A stretch of 64,000 bases of DNA from Acidipila sp. EB88 (GCF_003858395.1 NZ_QWEV01000005.1:1302001-1366000), one strand, 5' to 3'; shown: positions 40,661-53,371, counted from the first letter of the stretch. A program made the numbers and translations. The notes: a model not told the origin generated them from the letters alone.

Positions 40661-42148
40661 CTACTGCGGCTTGCCCACGGTCTTCGGCTGGGTCGGCACG
40701 GCATTTGGCTCCTGGTGCACAGGCTTCTGCCCCGCGGCATCCGGCAGACGACCCGGCTCCGGCCGGGCGCCTCCGTCGCTCCACGACACCAGCTCGTCAA
40801 AAGCAGCGCCCACCTGCTCGGGCGTGACGTTGCAGTGCCCGTCGCGGTCCACATACTGCTGCACAAAGCGGTCCCCGACCCCCAGCCGGCGGGTCAGCTC
40901 GTCGTAGTAGCCGGCGGTCGAAGCCGGCACCAGCGGATCATACGTCGTGTGCAGTGCCAGCAGCGGCCGCCGCAGGTTGCCCGAAGGGGAGCCGTACTCC
41001 GCTACGTAATGGAGCGCCCTGGCATCGGCGGCATAGCGCCGTACCCGCGCGTTCAAAGCATTGTCATCGGTGGTGCCGGTATAGATCAGGTTGCGGTTGT
41101 CGAACGGGTTGCCGCCTGCCTTGTTCCGCAGATCCTGGATCACGAAGGTGTTGAAGACCAGCACATCGGCCAGGCCGCGGTTAGTGTGGATATCCGCAAG
41201 TGAGCGCAGCAGCGCGGCCTCGGCCGCGTGCGCGTCGAGCGCCTTTTCCACCACGGATGCGGTCGCCGGATCGTTCATGTGGAAGCCCGCGGGAATGTGT
41301 TCCACGTCCGGCAATATCCCAGGAAAGAACGCATCGAAGGCGACGCGATTGGCAAAGGCGCGCTGCATGATGGCATCGGCCGGGGCGAGCACACCGCAGA
41401 TCGCCAGCCCCCCGGCGTAGTCATGCGGGTTCTGCTCCAAGGAAAGCACGGTGAGCAGGCCGCCCATGGACTGCCCCACGATAAAGGTGCGCTGCGGGGA
41501 GCCGTTGCGCTTGCTGAAGTAGTGGCGCAGCGCATCGGCGTCGCCGGGCGCGGTGGCAATGGCCCATCCGCCGCTGCGGTAGCCGGGTTGCGCCACCGCG
41601 TAGCCACGCTGCAGCAGCTGCGTAACCAGCCGCGTCGGCGGGTACGGCGCATTCGTCGCCGGGTTGGGGCGAAACACCTCGGGCTCCGGCTGGTAGCCGT
41701 GGTAGTAGAGCACCAGCTGCCGGTTCCATCGCGCGCCGGTTCCGGAGGCGTTCTCGCCGGAGGGCACATCAATGCGAAAATCCGAACCGCCCAGGTCGCC
41801 TTCTTCCGTTTTCACGGCAACGGCGGCGGCGGCGCGCGTCGGCTGGGCCGATTCCGTCTCCGAGAGCTGCGACAGCCCGGTCGGCTTAGGAGGCGCGGCC
41901 CGGGGAGGCACCACGCCCTGCGGCGCGCCGACCGCCTGCGCCATGCCGCGCGTCGGCCACTGCAGCCCGGCGACCGCTGCAAGCGACAGTGCCAGGCCCA
42001 GCACAATGCGGGCCGAGGCCGGGTGGCGGCTAGCGGGGTGGCTGCCGGGCGCGCGGCCGGATAGAACAGCGGCGTAGCCGGACCGCCTGTGCTGGAGCGG
42101 GAGAACGTTGCGGGCGGAGTGCGGGCAGTCTTGGTGTGCACACTTCAT
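40661..42148 (-). CDS. Exported or membrane-anchored alpha/beta hydrolase
   Basis: 495 residues. The long N-terminus has a basic segment, then one hydrophobic helix (ARIVLGLALSLAAVAGL) that could be a late signal or anchor, then an Ala/Pro-rich linker. The alpha/beta hydrolase core has LVLYYHGYQPE, the nucleophile elbow GQSMGG, an Asp strand (LLALHTTYDPLVPAS) and the catalytic His in DRDGHCNVTPEQ. Family size and order fit a lipase/esterase or peptidase-like enzyme; the substrate is unknown. The frame continues upstream to 42331 but lacks coding character. Convergent with the MocA-like gene, 57 bp apart. Confidence 0.82.
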   Translation of the reverse strand: MKCAHQDCPHSARNVLPLQHRRSGYAAVLSGRAPGSHPASRHPASARIVLGLALSLAAVAGLQWPTRGMAQAVGAPQGVVPPRAAPPKPTGLSQLSETESAQPTRAAAAVAVKTEEGDLGGSDFRIDVPSGENASGTGARWNRQLVLYYHGYQPEPEVFRPNPATNAPYPPTRLVTQLLQRGYAVAQPGYRSGGWAIATAPGDADALRHYFSKRNGSPQRTFIVGQSMGGLLTVLSLEQNPHDYAGGLAICGVLAPADAIMQRAFANRVAFDAFFPGILPDVEHIPAGFHMNDPATASVVEKALDAHAAEAALLRSLADIHTNRGLADVLVFNTFVIQDLRNKAGGNPFDNRNLIYTGTTDDNALNARVRRYAADARALHYVAEYGSPSGNLRRPLLALHTTYDPLVPASTAGYYDELTRRLGVGDRFVQQYVDRDGHCNVTPEQVGAAFDELVSWSDGGARPEPGRLPDAAGQKPVHQEPNAVPTQPKTVGKPQ

Positions 42149-42459
42149 TGCAAGCGAGTCTACCGCTGCGGCCTTGTGCGTGGATGCGTGCGCGGCAGCG
42201 CTGCCTGCCTGTGGGCAGCAGCGGGACGGGGCGTGGCACGCTCCTTGCCCCCACATGGCAGCTTTCCAGCAGATGCCGTTGCAAAAGGAGGCCTCTGGCC
42301 GCCGCGTATTCGGCCTTGTGGGATCAGCCAAATTCCGGGAAGACCGCGCAGCAGGCCGCGACCAGAGGCACGATTAAAGGCACGACCAGGGAACCGTCTC
42401 CACGGCAGAACGATGCGGCGTGCAGCACATGGACGTTAAAACGCCCGTACCATAGAGAT
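42149..42459. other. Divergent intergenic region, hydrolase / methyltransferase
   Basis: 311 bp between the two divergent starts. The methyltransferase frame is open through it but reads as noise. The last 60 bp (GTTAAAACG, CATAGAG) are less GC-rich and could be promoter, without a matching -35. Nothing else is recognised. Confidence 0.45.
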
Positions 42460-43737
42460 ATGCCCACTTCAAGCTATCCACGCCATCCCGCTCCCCCGAT
42501 CACCCCTCGCTTTGGAGCCACAGTCTCACGCCGTGCGGCGGAGCGTTTGCTGGCGGGTCATGTCTGGGTGTACCAGTCCGATGTTCTCGCCATGGGCGGT
42601 CCCGGCGGCAAGGAAGAGGCCGTCGCGCCCGGGCTCGTGCCCGTGCACGACCAGGGCGGCCGCATGCTTGGCACGGCACTGTGGAGCCCGACCTCGCAGA
42701 TCTCGCTGCGCCTGGTTTCCCGGGAACACCTGGACCCCACGGCCTGGATTCCCCTGCTGCGCCAGCGCCTGCAGGCTGCTTTTGAGCGCCGCGAAGCCCT
42801 GCTCGACGAAGGCACCGACTCCTGCCGCCTCGTGTTCTCCGAGGCTGACGAACTGCCTGGCATCATCATCGACAAATACGCCGGCATCGCCGTGTTTCAG
42901 CTGCTGGCCGCCGGGCTGGACACTGCAGCCGTACGCGAGGCAGTGGTGGAAGAGCTTTCCACCGGCATTGCCGGGCTCCGCACCGTGCTGGAGCGGCCAG
43001 ACCCGCGCATTCGCGAGCTGGAATCGCTGGCCGCGCCCGCGCTGGGACCGCTCTGGAGTGCCACCGGCCCCCTCGAGGACGCGGAAACAGCCAACGAGTT
43101 CCGACTGAACGGCCTGCGCTTTCACCACGATTCCAACGCCGGCCAGAAGACCGGCGCTTTCCTCGACCAGCGCCTGAACTACCGCCTGGCAGCCCAGTAC
43201 GGCCACGGTGAGGCGCTCGATGTCTGCACCTACCAGGGCGGGTTTGCGCTCCATCTGGCAACCACCTGCCGCTCGGTCACCGGGCTCGATACCTCGGAGG
43301 CCGCGCTCGAGGTTGCCGAGCGCAATCTCGAGCTGAACCGCGAAGCTCTGGGCGGTATCGAGGTGGACTGGGTCAAGGGCGACGCCTTTGCCGTGCTGCG
43401 GGACTGGAGCGATAACGGGTCGGAGTACGACACCATCGTGCTGGACCCCCCTGCATTTGCCAAGACCAAGCGGGCTGCCGATAATGCCATGCGCGGCTAT
43501 AAAGAGTTGAATCTGCGGGCTTTTCAGATGCTGCGCCCTGGCGGAACACTGGTGACCTGCTCCTGCTCGCACCACGTGTCGCTGCAGGATTTTCAGGACG
43601 TGGTCGCGGCGGCCGCGGGGGACGCGGGTCGCAGAGTTCGGCTGGTGGAAAGAACCGGAGCGGCGCTGGATCACCCGGTGATCCTGACCATCCCGGAGAC
43701 CGAGTACTTGAAGTGCTTAGTGCTTGAAGTGGAGTAG
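42460..43737 (+). CDS. RlmI-like 23S rRNA (cytosine-C5) methyltransferase
   Basis: 425 residues. An N-terminal PUA domain (about 1-80: [19 protein letters not shown]) precedes a central EEHEE-type domain ([21 protein letters not shown]) and a Rossmann SAM domain with [24 protein letters not shown] and a catalytic Cys region [12 protein letters not shown]. coli RlmI methylates C1962 of 23S rRNA and has this architecture, so the same target is likely. GAGA just before the ATG is a weak ribosome site. About 110 open codons upstream are not used, judging by family length. Confidence 0.9.
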   Translation: MPTSSYPRHPAPPITPRFGATVSRRAAERLLAGHVWVYQSDVLAMGGPGGKEEAVAPGLVPVHDQGGRMLGTALWSPTSQISLRLVSREHLDPTAWIPLLRQRLQAAFERREALLDEGTDSCRLVFSEADELPGIIIDKYAGIAVFQLLAAGLDTAAVREAVVEELSTGIAGLRTVLERPDPRIRELESLAAPALGPLWSATGPLEDAETANEFRLNGLRFHHDSNAGQKTGAFLDQRLNYRLAAQYGHGEALDVCTYQGGFALHLATTCRSVTGLDTSEAALEVAERNLELNREALGGIEVDWVKGDAFAVLRDWSDNGSEYDTIVLDPPAFAKTKRAADNAMRGYKELNLRAFQMLRPGGTLVTCSCSHHVSLQDFQDVVAAAAGDAGRRVRLVERTGAALDHPVILTIPETEYLKCLVLEVE

Positions 43738-43951
43738 CGCTTTAAAGCTTGATGGAAACCGACTCACATTTCCTGCATCCAGTTGAGACAGGCCTGCGTC
43801 TATACAGGAGTGACCGGGTGCCACAAGCCTGCAGTACGCAGGCAGGCGACTAGGCACGGAGTTCTCCGGTTGATCTTTCTTTCTGGAACGATCACACAGA
43901 GAACTCCGGCCCGACGCAGGGCAAGCAAGAGATCTGATCCGAGGTTTATCC

Positions 43952-46579
<2,628 letters not shown>

Positions 46580-46608
46580 GTCAGGGTAAGTCAGCCCGCG
46601 GCCACGTT

Positions 46609-46635
46609 GCACCGGTCTTCCTTAAAGACCGGTGC
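46609..46635. terminator. Bidirectional terminator-like hairpin, clpB / prmC
   Basis: GCACCGGTCTT (46609-46619) and AAGACCGGTGC (46625-46635) form a perfect 11-bp stem with a five-base loop, between convergent clpB and prmC. No T-run. Confidence 0.75.
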
Positions 46636-46668
46636 GGCATGGCCGCTTGTTCGTGCGCCTCGTTCTAT

Positions 46669-47517
46669 CTATCGAGCGCGGGCAATCGCGACGCGCGCGA
46701 TGCCTTGCAGGTCGGGCAAGAACTCCGGCGTTGTCCAGGCCGCATCCTGCCTGAACAGGGCCTCGATCGCCGGCTGCTGCCCCGCGCCGATCTCGATCGC
46801 GAACAGGCCGCCCCGCCTGAGCAGCGCGCGTGCCTGCGGCAGCAGGCGCTGGTAAATATCGAGTCCTTCGCTCCCGGCAAACAGGGCGGAGTGCGGCTCC
46901 CACTGCACTACCTGGGGTTCGAGCACCTCGGTCGCCGGCACATAGGGCGGGTTTGAGACGATGCAGTCGAAGCTCTTACCCTGCACGGCGGCGAGCAGAT
47001 CGGAATGCAGGAAGCGCATGCGCCCGTCGAGCCCGTGCCTGCGAGCATTGCGCTGCGCGACCTCCAGGGCTGCCACGGATAGATCGAGCGCATCGAGTTG
47101 CGCCAGCGGCAAGGCATGCGCGAGCGCGATAGCGATGGCGCCCGAGCCCGTGCCGACGTCGGCGATATGCAAAGGATGATCGTTGGGAACACGTGCGAGC
47201 ACGGCTTCGACCAGGTGCTCGGTTTCAGGTCGCGGAATCAGCACTGCCGGTGTGACATGCAGGCCGAGCCCGTAGAACTCCTGCTCGCCGATGATGTACT
47301 GGACGGGCTCGTGCCGCAGGCGACGTTCGATGAGCGCTTCGTAAGCTGCCTGCTGCGCAACGGTAAGCACGTCGTCGTGATGCGCCAGCAGCCATGCGCG
47401 ATCACGCTGCGCGACGAAGCGAAGCAGAAGCTCAGCGTCCCAGCGTGCTGTGTGCGCATCATGAGCCGCGGACACAAGACGCGCAGCGGCAGCAGCAAGC
47501 GCGGCGCGGATCGTCAT
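46669..47517 (-). CDS. prmC: Release factor glutamine methyltransferase
   Basis: PrmC methylates the Gln of the GGQ loop in RF1 and RF2, raising termination efficiency. 282 residues: an N-terminal helical domain with EPVQYIIGEQEFYG, then the SAM domain with DVGTGSGAIAIALA and the NPPY tetrapeptide at 189-192 that binds the target Gln. It starts 22 bp after prfA on the same strand, the classic prfA-prmC pair, so enzyme and substrate are co-expressed. No clear ribosome site precedes it, fitting translation coupled to prfA. Confidence 0.96.
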   Translation of the reverse strand: MTIRAALAAAAARLVSAAHDAHTARWDAELLLRFVAQRDRAWLLAHHDDVLTVAQQAAYEALIERRLRHEPVQYIIGEQEFYGLGLHVTPAVLIPRPETEHLVEAVLARVPNDHPLHIADVGTGSGAIAIALAHALPLAQLDALDLSVAALEVAQRNARRHGLDGRMRFLHSDLLAAVQGKSFDCIVSNPPYVPATEVLEPQVVQWEPHSALFAGSEGLDIYQRLLPQARALLRRGGLFAIEIGAGQQPAIEALFRQDAAWTTPEFLPDLQGIARVAIARAR

Positions 47518-47539
47518 ACCCGATCAGGAAGCGGGCGGC

Positions 47540-48613
47540 TTACGCCGCCTCGGCTTCACCCTTCAAACGCTCCGCGTTAAAGTGAGAGATCACGGCATCG
47601 ATCACCGGCTGCATCCTGCCTTCCATTACCTCGGCAAGCTGGTGCAGCGTAAGGCCGATGCGATGGTCGGTAAGACGGTTCTGCGGGAAGTTATACGTGC
47701 GAATCTTCTCGCTTCGATCACCCGTGCCGACCTGTGACTTACGCTGCGCGGCTTCGATCTGATGCAGGCGTTCCTGCTCCACGTCGTACAGGCGCGAACG
47801 CAGGACGCGCATTGCTTTCTCACGGTTCTTGATCTGCGACTTCTCGTCCTGGCAGCTCACCACGGTGTTGGTGGGCAGGTGCGTGATGCGGATCGCGGAG
47901 TACGTCGTGTTCACCGACTGGCCACCCGGGCCGGAGGAACAGAAAGTATCGATGCGGAGATCTTTCTGCTCGATCTTGATGTCGACCTCTTCGGCCTCGG
48001 GCAGAACCGCCACGGTGATCGCGGAGGTGTGCACGCGACCCTGGGTTTCAGTCGCCGGTACGCGCTGTACGCGGTGCACGCCGCTCTCGTATTTCAGCTG
48101 CGAGTACACGCCGTTGCCCTCGATCAGGAACGAGACTTCCTTGAGGCCGCCTACCGAGCTTTCCGAGCTGGTCAGGATCTCGACCTTCCAGCGATGCAGT
48201 TCGGCAAACCGCGTGTACATGCGGTATACCTCAGCGGCAAACAGGGAAGCCTCATCGCCTCCGGTGGCTGCGCGAATCTCCACGACGACGTTCTTCTCGT
48301 CGTTGGGATCCTTGGGCAGCAGCAACACCTTGAGCGCTTCTTCCACGGCAGGCAGCCGCTCTTCGAGCTGCGCGAGTTCTTCCTCGGCCATGGCGCGCAT
48401 CTCGGCGTCGTCTTCGGTCAACATGGCCTTGGCTTCGGCGATGCCGTCGACGATGGCGCGGTACTGGTGATAGCCGTCGACCAGCGGCTCCAGGTCGCGG
48501 TGCTGCTTTGCGACTTTCTGGTAGCGCTGCTGGTCGCTCGTGATTTCGGGCTCGGCGAGCTGCTGCCCCAACTCCTCGTAACGAGCGACGATTTGTTCCA
48601 GACGTTCGAACAT
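47540..48613 (-). CDS. prfA: Peptide chain release factor 1
   Basis: RF1 reads UAA and UAG and triggers peptide release. 357 residues; the codon-reading tripeptide is PAT at 186-188 (RVPATETQ), which is RF1-type, and the catalytic GGQ is at 230-232 ([10 protein letters not shown]). [15 protein letters not shown] is another family mark. GAGGGG lies eight bases before the ATG. Upstream genes are on the other strand, so its promoter lies in 48614-48937. Its presence means UAG should be an efficient stop in this organism, which matters for the amber-interrupted gene at 57170. Confidence 0.98.
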   Translation of the reverse strand: MFERLEQIVARYEELGQQLAEPEITSDQQRYQKVAKQHRDLEPLVDGYHQYRAIVDGIAEAKAMLTEDDAEMRAMAEEELAQLEERLPAVEEALKVLLLPKDPNDEKNVVVEIRAATGGDEASLFAAEVYRMYTRFAELHRWKVEILTSSESSVGGLKEVSFLIEGNGVYSQLKYESGVHRVQRVPATETQGRVHTSAITVAVLPEAEEVDIKIEQKDLRIDTFCSSGPGGQSVNTTYSAIRITHLPTNTVVSCQDEKSQIKNREKAMRVLRSRLYDVEQERLHQIEAAQRKSQVGTGDRSEKIRTYNFPQNRLTDHRIGLTLHQLAEVMEGRMQPVIDAVISHFNAERLKGEAEAA

Positions 48614-48937
48614 AGTGAGAACCCCTCAAGGGTGCGGCTTGCAATGTGGCTGCAAGCATAAACGGATAGATAGATCAGATAGGAATGCGGACACAGGGGC
48701 GCGGGCGGCAGGAACCGCTAGAGAAGGGCGCCAAAAGGCCGAGGCGTGCGCATGTGTATAGCTTACCAAAGCAGTTTTCGCGCAGCCAGTCAGCAGCCGG
48801 TCGCAGCAGGTTCTGGGGCGCACCAGCGACCGCTACGGCGCCCAACCTCGCTACCGCCCCGAGCGCATGGCAGAGCATCCGGCGCATCTATTCAAGCTGG
48901 ACCAGAGCGAGTATGCCGCCCTGGCCAGGAGTGCAGG
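48614..48937. other. Divergent intergenic region, prfA / DNA ligase
   Basis: 324 bp between the two divergent starts. A stretch near 48660-48690 (TAGATAGATCAGATAGGAATG) is AT-richer and may carry a prfA promoter, but no consensus hexamers are convincing. The ligase frame is open upstream without coding character. Confidence 0.4.
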
Positions 48938-51079
48938 ATGACAAACCAGCAAGAATCGGCGGAGATGGAGCAAGCCTTGCACCCTGAAGCACCTGCGTCC
49001 AGTACAGAAAGTGTTCTCGAAACCACGCCATCCATTGGCGACGACCCTGCCGCCAGCGCGGCACTGGCAAGCATGGCTCCGGATGCACTGGCCCGGTGGG
49101 CGCTTGCCTGCGATGCGCTGGCCGCGACCACCAGGAAGCTTGAGAAGCGCGCCATCCTTGCCGCATACCTCGTCACCCTGCCGCTGGGGGATGCCGCGCG
49201 AGCCGCCCTGTACGTCGCAGGGCAGCCGTTTGCGGAGGTGGATCGCCGCAACCTGAACATGGGCGGCTCCCTGCTGAGCAAAGCTGTTGCGCTGCGAACC
49301 GGGGCCGATGCCACGGCGCTGACCGCGGCCTTCCGCCGCCACGGCGACATCGGCGCGGCCGCAGCCGACCTGGTGGCGACGCACCGTCCCGAGCCCCCCG
49401 AGCCGCCCGCTCCAACCCTGGGTGACCTGGAAGCCATGCTGGGCGAGGTGGCGGTGGCGCGCGGCCCGGCTGCCAAGCTGCGCCTGCTCGAGCGGATGCT
49501 CGCGCGCTGCTCCGCCGCGGAGTGCAAGTACCTCTGCAAGCTCATCTCGGGAGACATGCGCATCGGAGTCAAGCAGAGCCTGGTCGAGGAAGCCATTGCC
49601 GCCGCTTTCAACCAGGAGGTGGCAGCCGTACGGCACGCCGGGATGCTGCTCGGCAGCCTCCCGGAAGTGGTGCAGCGGGCCGCAGCCGGCACGTTGCAGG
49701 AGGCAGCCATGCGCCTCTTTCACCCGCTGGGCTTTATGCTGGCAAGCCCGGTCGACAGTGTGGAAGAAGCCGTAAGCCGCTTTGCCGAAGAGGTCACCGC
49801 CGAGCACCGGGCGGAACCTGCTTCTGATCGAGCAGAGTCCGAAGCGAGTGGCGCAACAAGCGAGAGCGACGCGCAGGTCGACGCCGCGTTGGCCGCCGAC
49901 ACCTCACCTGAGCAGTTGCTGCGCGAGGCGCAGCTTGAAGACAAGTACGACGGCATGCGTGCCCAGCTCCACGCAGGCGATCCGCGCGAGAGGGGACGCG
50001 TGGGCCTGTTCTCGCGCAATCGTGAGGACCTCAGCGCAGCCTTTCCGGAGCTGATCGAGGCATTCGCCGCGCTGGAGGAGACCGTGATCCTGGATGGCGA
50101 GATCCTGGCCTGGAGCCCCGCGCCCGAGGCGCTCCCGAATGAGCCTCCCCTCGACGCAGGCCTGGAAGCGCCATCCGGGCCGGACAGCCAGGATGGACGC
50201 GCATTGCCCTTCTCTGCCCTGCAGCAACGGCTCGGGCGCAAGCAGGTTTCCGCCGAGCTTCGTCGCACGCGGCCGGTCGTGTTTATGGCCTTCGACATTC
50301 TGTACGCCGACGGACGCCTGCTGCTCGATCAACCACTCTCGGCACGACGGGCCCGCCTGGAACGGTACCTTGCTGAACATGGGCCGTCCTCCGATGGACG
50401 AGCTGCCGAGCGCTCCCGGCAGGGTATGCTGTTCGCCGATGAGCAACCGCAGCAGGCACATTTTCCTCGGCTGCTGCTGGCCCCGGCCATCCTGCTCAGG
50501 GATGCCGAGCAGCTGGACCGCGCCTACGGAGAAGCACGCGCGCGCGGCAACGAAGGCGTCATGCTCAAGGCAAGCCACAGCCTGTACCAGCCCGGACGGC
50601 GCGGCCTGGCATGGCTCAAGCTCAAGCGCGAACTGGCCACACTCGACGTGGTCGTGACGGGCGCGGAGTTCGGCACGGGTCGCCGGGCAGGCTACCTCAG
50701 CGACTACACCTTCGCCGTTCGAGGAGCGCCTGATGCCGACGGCGAGCCGGGGCCGCTTCTGAATGTCGGCAAGGCTTACTCCGGTGTGACCGATGCTGAA
50801 ATGCATGCGCTGTCCGCGCACTTTCACGGAATCACCCTCGAGGAGTTCGGTTCGTTTCGAACGGTCGAGCCGGACACCATTTTCGAGGTGGCGTTCAACA
50901 ACATCACGCGCTCGAACCGGCACGCCAGCGGCTTTGCTCTTCGCTTCCCGCGCATCCTTCGTATTCGCACCGATAAGCCGTTGAGCGAGATCGATACACT
51001 CGCGCGCGTGGAGACGATCTACAACGAGCAGCCGGACCGCCCGGTGGAGCCATCCGAGCCGTTGCCTTCTCGTACCTAA
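48938..51079 (+). CDS. ATP-dependent DNA ligase (LigB / archaeal-like)
   Basis: 713 residues with the three-domain plan of archaeal and LigB-type ligases. N-terminal DNA-binding domain (about 30-300: SLLSKAVALRTGAD, CKLISGDMRIGVKQSLVEEAI), adenylation domain with nucleophile Lys336 in EDKYDGMRAQLH, ILDGEILAW and EGVMLKA, then the OB domain with LAWLKLKRE and ITRSNRHASGFALRFPR. A Ser/Ala/Glu-rich linker (about 290-325) and an inserted Pro-rich loop (about 390-425) set it apart. Such ligases accompany NAD-dependent LigA and act in repair; no Ku or other NHEJ gene is near. AGGAG six bases before the ATG fixes the start. Confidence 0.9.
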   Translation: MTNQQESAEMEQALHPEAPASSTESVLETTPSIGDDPAASAALASMAPDALARWALACDALAATTRKLEKRAILAAYLVTLPLGDAARAALYVAGQPFAEVDRRNLNMGGSLLSKAVALRTGADATALTAAFRRHGDIGAAAADLVATHRPEPPEPPAPTLGDLEAMLGEVAVARGPAAKLRLLERMLARCSAAECKYLCKLISGDMRIGVKQSLVEEAIAAAFNQEVAAVRHAGMLLGSLPEVVQRAAAGTLQEAAMRLFHPLGFMLASPVDSVEEAVSRFAEEVTAEHRAEPASDRAESEASGATSESDAQVDAALAADTSPEQLLREAQLEDKYDGMRAQLHAGDPRERGRVGLFSRNREDLSAAFPELIEAFAALEETVILDGEILAWSPAPEALPNEPPLDAGLEAPSGPDSQDGRALPFSALQQRLGRKQVSAELRRTRPVVFMAFDILYADGRLLLDQPLSARRARLERYLAEHGPSSDGRAAERSRQGMLFADEQPQQAHFPRLLLAPAILLRDAEQLDRAYGEARARGNEGVMLKASHSLYQPGRRGLAWLKLKRELATLDVVVTGAEFGTGRRAGYLSDYTFAVRGAPDADGEPGPLLNVGKAYSGVTDAEMHALSAHFHGITLEEFGSFRTVEPDTIFEVAFNNITRSNRHASGFALRFPRILRIRTDKPLSEIDTLARVETIYNEQPDRPVEPSEPLPSRT

Positions 51080-51198
51080 GTCACTGAAAGCAACAAATAT
51101 AGGGTTTTCGTTTGATGATTTAGCCCTCCGGCGAGTGATATAACCGGCCTGCCTCACCATAAACGCCAGCATTTTTAGGGCGGATCGACAGGTCCAAT

Positions 51199-52521
51199 TT
51201 GGCTTCCAAACTGCACCACCTGATGCTTGCAACAGTTGAAAATACTGCTGATCCCATGGCCTGGAGCGGCTCCGCGATTGAAATCAGCGAGGCGCTTTCC
51301 AACGCCGTGGAGCGACTCACGATCGTGGATAACCTGCCGGTGAAGAAGCACCCTGTGCATGCAGCGGTACGGCTTGCGCTGGGGCGCTTTCCCAACAACG
51401 AGCCGCGGTATCCCCTCTGGATGAGCACGCCGGCGCTGCACGACTTTGCGCAGCGCACCGCCAAGGCGATCGAGCAACATCGGCCGGAAGCACTGCTCTG
51501 CATTTCTTCGCAGTGCCTGGTCTACCTGCACGAGTACTACAAGGGCCCGGCGATCCCCGTGTTCTCTTACTCGGACACCCCGTGGATGCTCTTTCTCGAG
51601 CTCTACAAGGATTTCTGGCCCTACCCCGTGGGCACCGCACGCTATGCCGCGCGCGAGCGGGCCGCCATCCGACGCTGCACGGGCGCGATTTACGCCACCG
51701 AGTGGGCACGGCAGGATGCCATTCGACGCTTTGAGCTGCCGCCCGAGCGGGTGCATGTGCAATCCATGGGCGCATCCTGGATCCCGACGGAGAGCGAGTC
51801 AGAGATCGAAGCAACCATCCTGGCACGTCCGCGCAACCGCGTCGACATCCTCTATATCGGCAAAGAGTGGAAGCGCAAATCCGGACCCATGGTGATTGAG
51901 ATCGCGCGGCAGCTGCGTGCATCCGGCCGCGTGGGCGACGTGAAACTGCACATTGTCGGTGCCAATCCCGAGCTGCAGCCAGGAGACGAGGCGTTCATCC
52001 AGGTGTATGGCCTGCTTCGTCGCAGCGACCCGACTGAGTCTGCCCTGCTCCGGAAGCTGTTGTGCGAGTCGCACTTCCTCCTGGTACCCACCAGCGCCGA
52101 GTGTTTTGGACTGGTGTTTGCGGAAGCGCAGGCATTTGGCGTACCGCCCATCTCGCGCGCTGTGGGCGCGGTGCCCTCCGTCATTCTCGATGGCGAAACA
52201 GGCCTGGTACTGCCAATAGAAGCGGGTGCGGAAGCCTATGTGCAACGCATCCTGGACCTGCTGGCCAATGGCCGCGACGAGTATGTGCGAATGGCGCTGG
52301 CTGGCCGCAGGAACTTCCGCCAGCATCTGAACTGGCCGGCATTCGGACAGGGCATTGTGAAAACGATCGGCGAAAGCTTACCGCTGCCGGCTAGTGCGCA
52401 TGACCATGATGGTCATGTCCATGATGGTGACCCGGATGTGCTGCATGCGCTAGCGCCTCTTCCTGTGCCATCACACAGCCGTGCTCCGTCACGCAGTCAC
52501 AGTTTTCGAACTGGATCGTAG
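51199..52521 (+). CDS. Glycosyltransferase, GT4/GT1-like, with antisense-overlapping tail
   Basis: 440 residues of a GT-B-fold glycosyltransferase: RNRVDILYIGKEWKRKSGP starts the C-terminal Rossmann domain, and LLVPTSAECFGLVFAEAQAFGVPPI is the E-x7-E nucleotide-sugar site. The acceptor and sugar are unknown, and no polysaccharide locus surrounds it. The start is uncertain: a TTG at 51199 fits the expected first strand, while ATG 51223 would cut into it. The last 44 residues (HDHDGHVHDGD... Ser/Pro-rich) look unrelated to the family and are encoded on the strand opposite the cation-efflux C-terminus (overlap 131 bp), as if the original stop near 52390 was lost. Confidence 0.85.
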   Translation: MASKLHHLMLATVENTADPMAWSGSAIEISEALSNAVERLTIVDNLPVKKHPVHAAVRLALGRFPNNEPRYPLWMSTPALHDFAQRTAKAIEQHRPEALLCISSQCLVYLHEYYKGPAIPVFSYSDTPWMLFLELYKDFWPYPVGTARYAARERAAIRRCTGAIYATEWARQDAIRRFELPPERVHVQSMGASWIPTESESEIEATILARPRNRVDILYIGKEWKRKSGPMVIEIARQLRASGRVGDVKLHIVGANPELQPGDEAFIQVYGLLRRSDPTESALLRKLLCESHFLLVPTSAECFGLVFAEAQAFGVPPISRAVGAVPSVILDGETGLVLPIEAGAEAYVQRILDLLANGRDEYVRMALAGRRNFRQHLNWPAFGQGIVKTIGESLPLPASAHDHDGHVHDGDPDVLHALAPLPVPSHSRAPSRSHSFRTGS

Positions 52522-53371
52522 TGTGCAGAATCTGAAAGCGATCGCGCAGCGCTGACTTCACGCGGTCCAGGATAATGTTGCTTTCAGACGGCGGGATATC
52601 CGCGATGCGGATGTGCGTGGCAAGCGCATGCGTCTGTGACCCCAGGGACCACACATGCAGGTCGTGCACATCCTCGACGCCTTCAATGCCGGTCAGCGCG
52701 GCGCGGATGGCCGGCAGCGCGATGCCCTCAGGCGTGCCCTCGAGCAGGATATTGAGGGTCTCGCGAGCGATCGAGATGGAGGACCACAGGATCAGGGCAG
52801 CGATGGCAAGCGAAAGCGCTGGGTCAATCCAGTTGAGGTGTGTCAGCCGGATGACCAGTCCACCAACAATCACGGCCGCGGTCGACAGGGTATCGCCCAG
52901 CATGTGAATAAACACCGAACGCAGGTTCACATCGGAGCCGCCGCCGCTGCGCCCTACCCGCCAGAGCATCGTGGCGATCAGGCCGTTCATCAACACGCCG
53001 GCCGCGGCGACCAGCATCATGGGGGTGGAGGCGACCGCTTCAGGGTGCCCCAGCCGGCCCAGCGCTTCGATCGCGATCCAGGTGGAAACAGCCACCAGCG
53101 CGAGTGCGTTAAAGAATGCTGCCAGCACGCCGGCGCGCTGGTAGCCGAATGTCTTCGCATCGTTGGCGGGGCGCGCGTTCAGCCACACGGCCACAAACGA
53201 AAGCAGCAGTGCCGCCGCGTCCGAGATATTGTGCCCCGCCTCGGAAAGCAGGGACAGCGAGTGCGCGTGCAGACCCACAAAGAAGCACACCGCAACATAG
53301 ATCAAGGTGGCCGCAAGCGAAACCTGCAGCACCGCCTGCGTCTTGCCCGTGGGTGAGCCGTGGGTATGCAT
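52391..53371 (-). CDS. Cation diffusion facilitator (zinc/cobalt efflux type)
   Basis: 326 residues with six membrane helices and a cytoplasmic C-terminal domain. Helix 2 has SLLSEAGHNISDAAAL and helix 5 HMLGDTLST, supplying the His/Asp transport site of zinc-type CDFs; FGYQRAGVLAAFFNAL is the family signature. The cytoplasmic domain (LHVWSLGSQTHALATHIRI) is typical of CzcD/ZitB-like exporters, and the protein ends with a His-rich tail (HPGHHHGHDHHGHAH). It exports Zn or related metals against protons. AGGAGG precedes the ATG by only three bases. The last 131 bp overlap the glycosyltransferase gene antisense. Confidence 0.92.
   Translation of the reverse strand: MHTHGSPTGKTQAVLQVSLAATLIYVAVCFFVGLHAHSLSLLSEAGHNISDAAALLLSFVAVWLNARPANDAKTFGYQRAGVLAAFFNALALVAVSTWIAIEALGRLGHPEAVASTPMMLVAAAGVLMNGLIATMLWRVGRSGGGSDVNLRSVFIHMLGDTLSTAAVIVGGLVIRLTHLNWIDPALSLAIAALILWSSISIARETLNILLEGTPEGIALPAIRAALTGIEGVEDVHDLHVWSLGSQTHALATHIRIADIPPSESNIILDRVKSALRDRFQILHTTIQFENCDCVTEHGCVMAQEEALAHAAHPGHHHGHDHHGHAH

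Noticed and set aside
43738..43951. Heat-shock control element before clpB
   Set aside because: No CIRCE inverted repeat, and a CTTGAT-like hexamer near 43747 has no matching -10 at proper distance.
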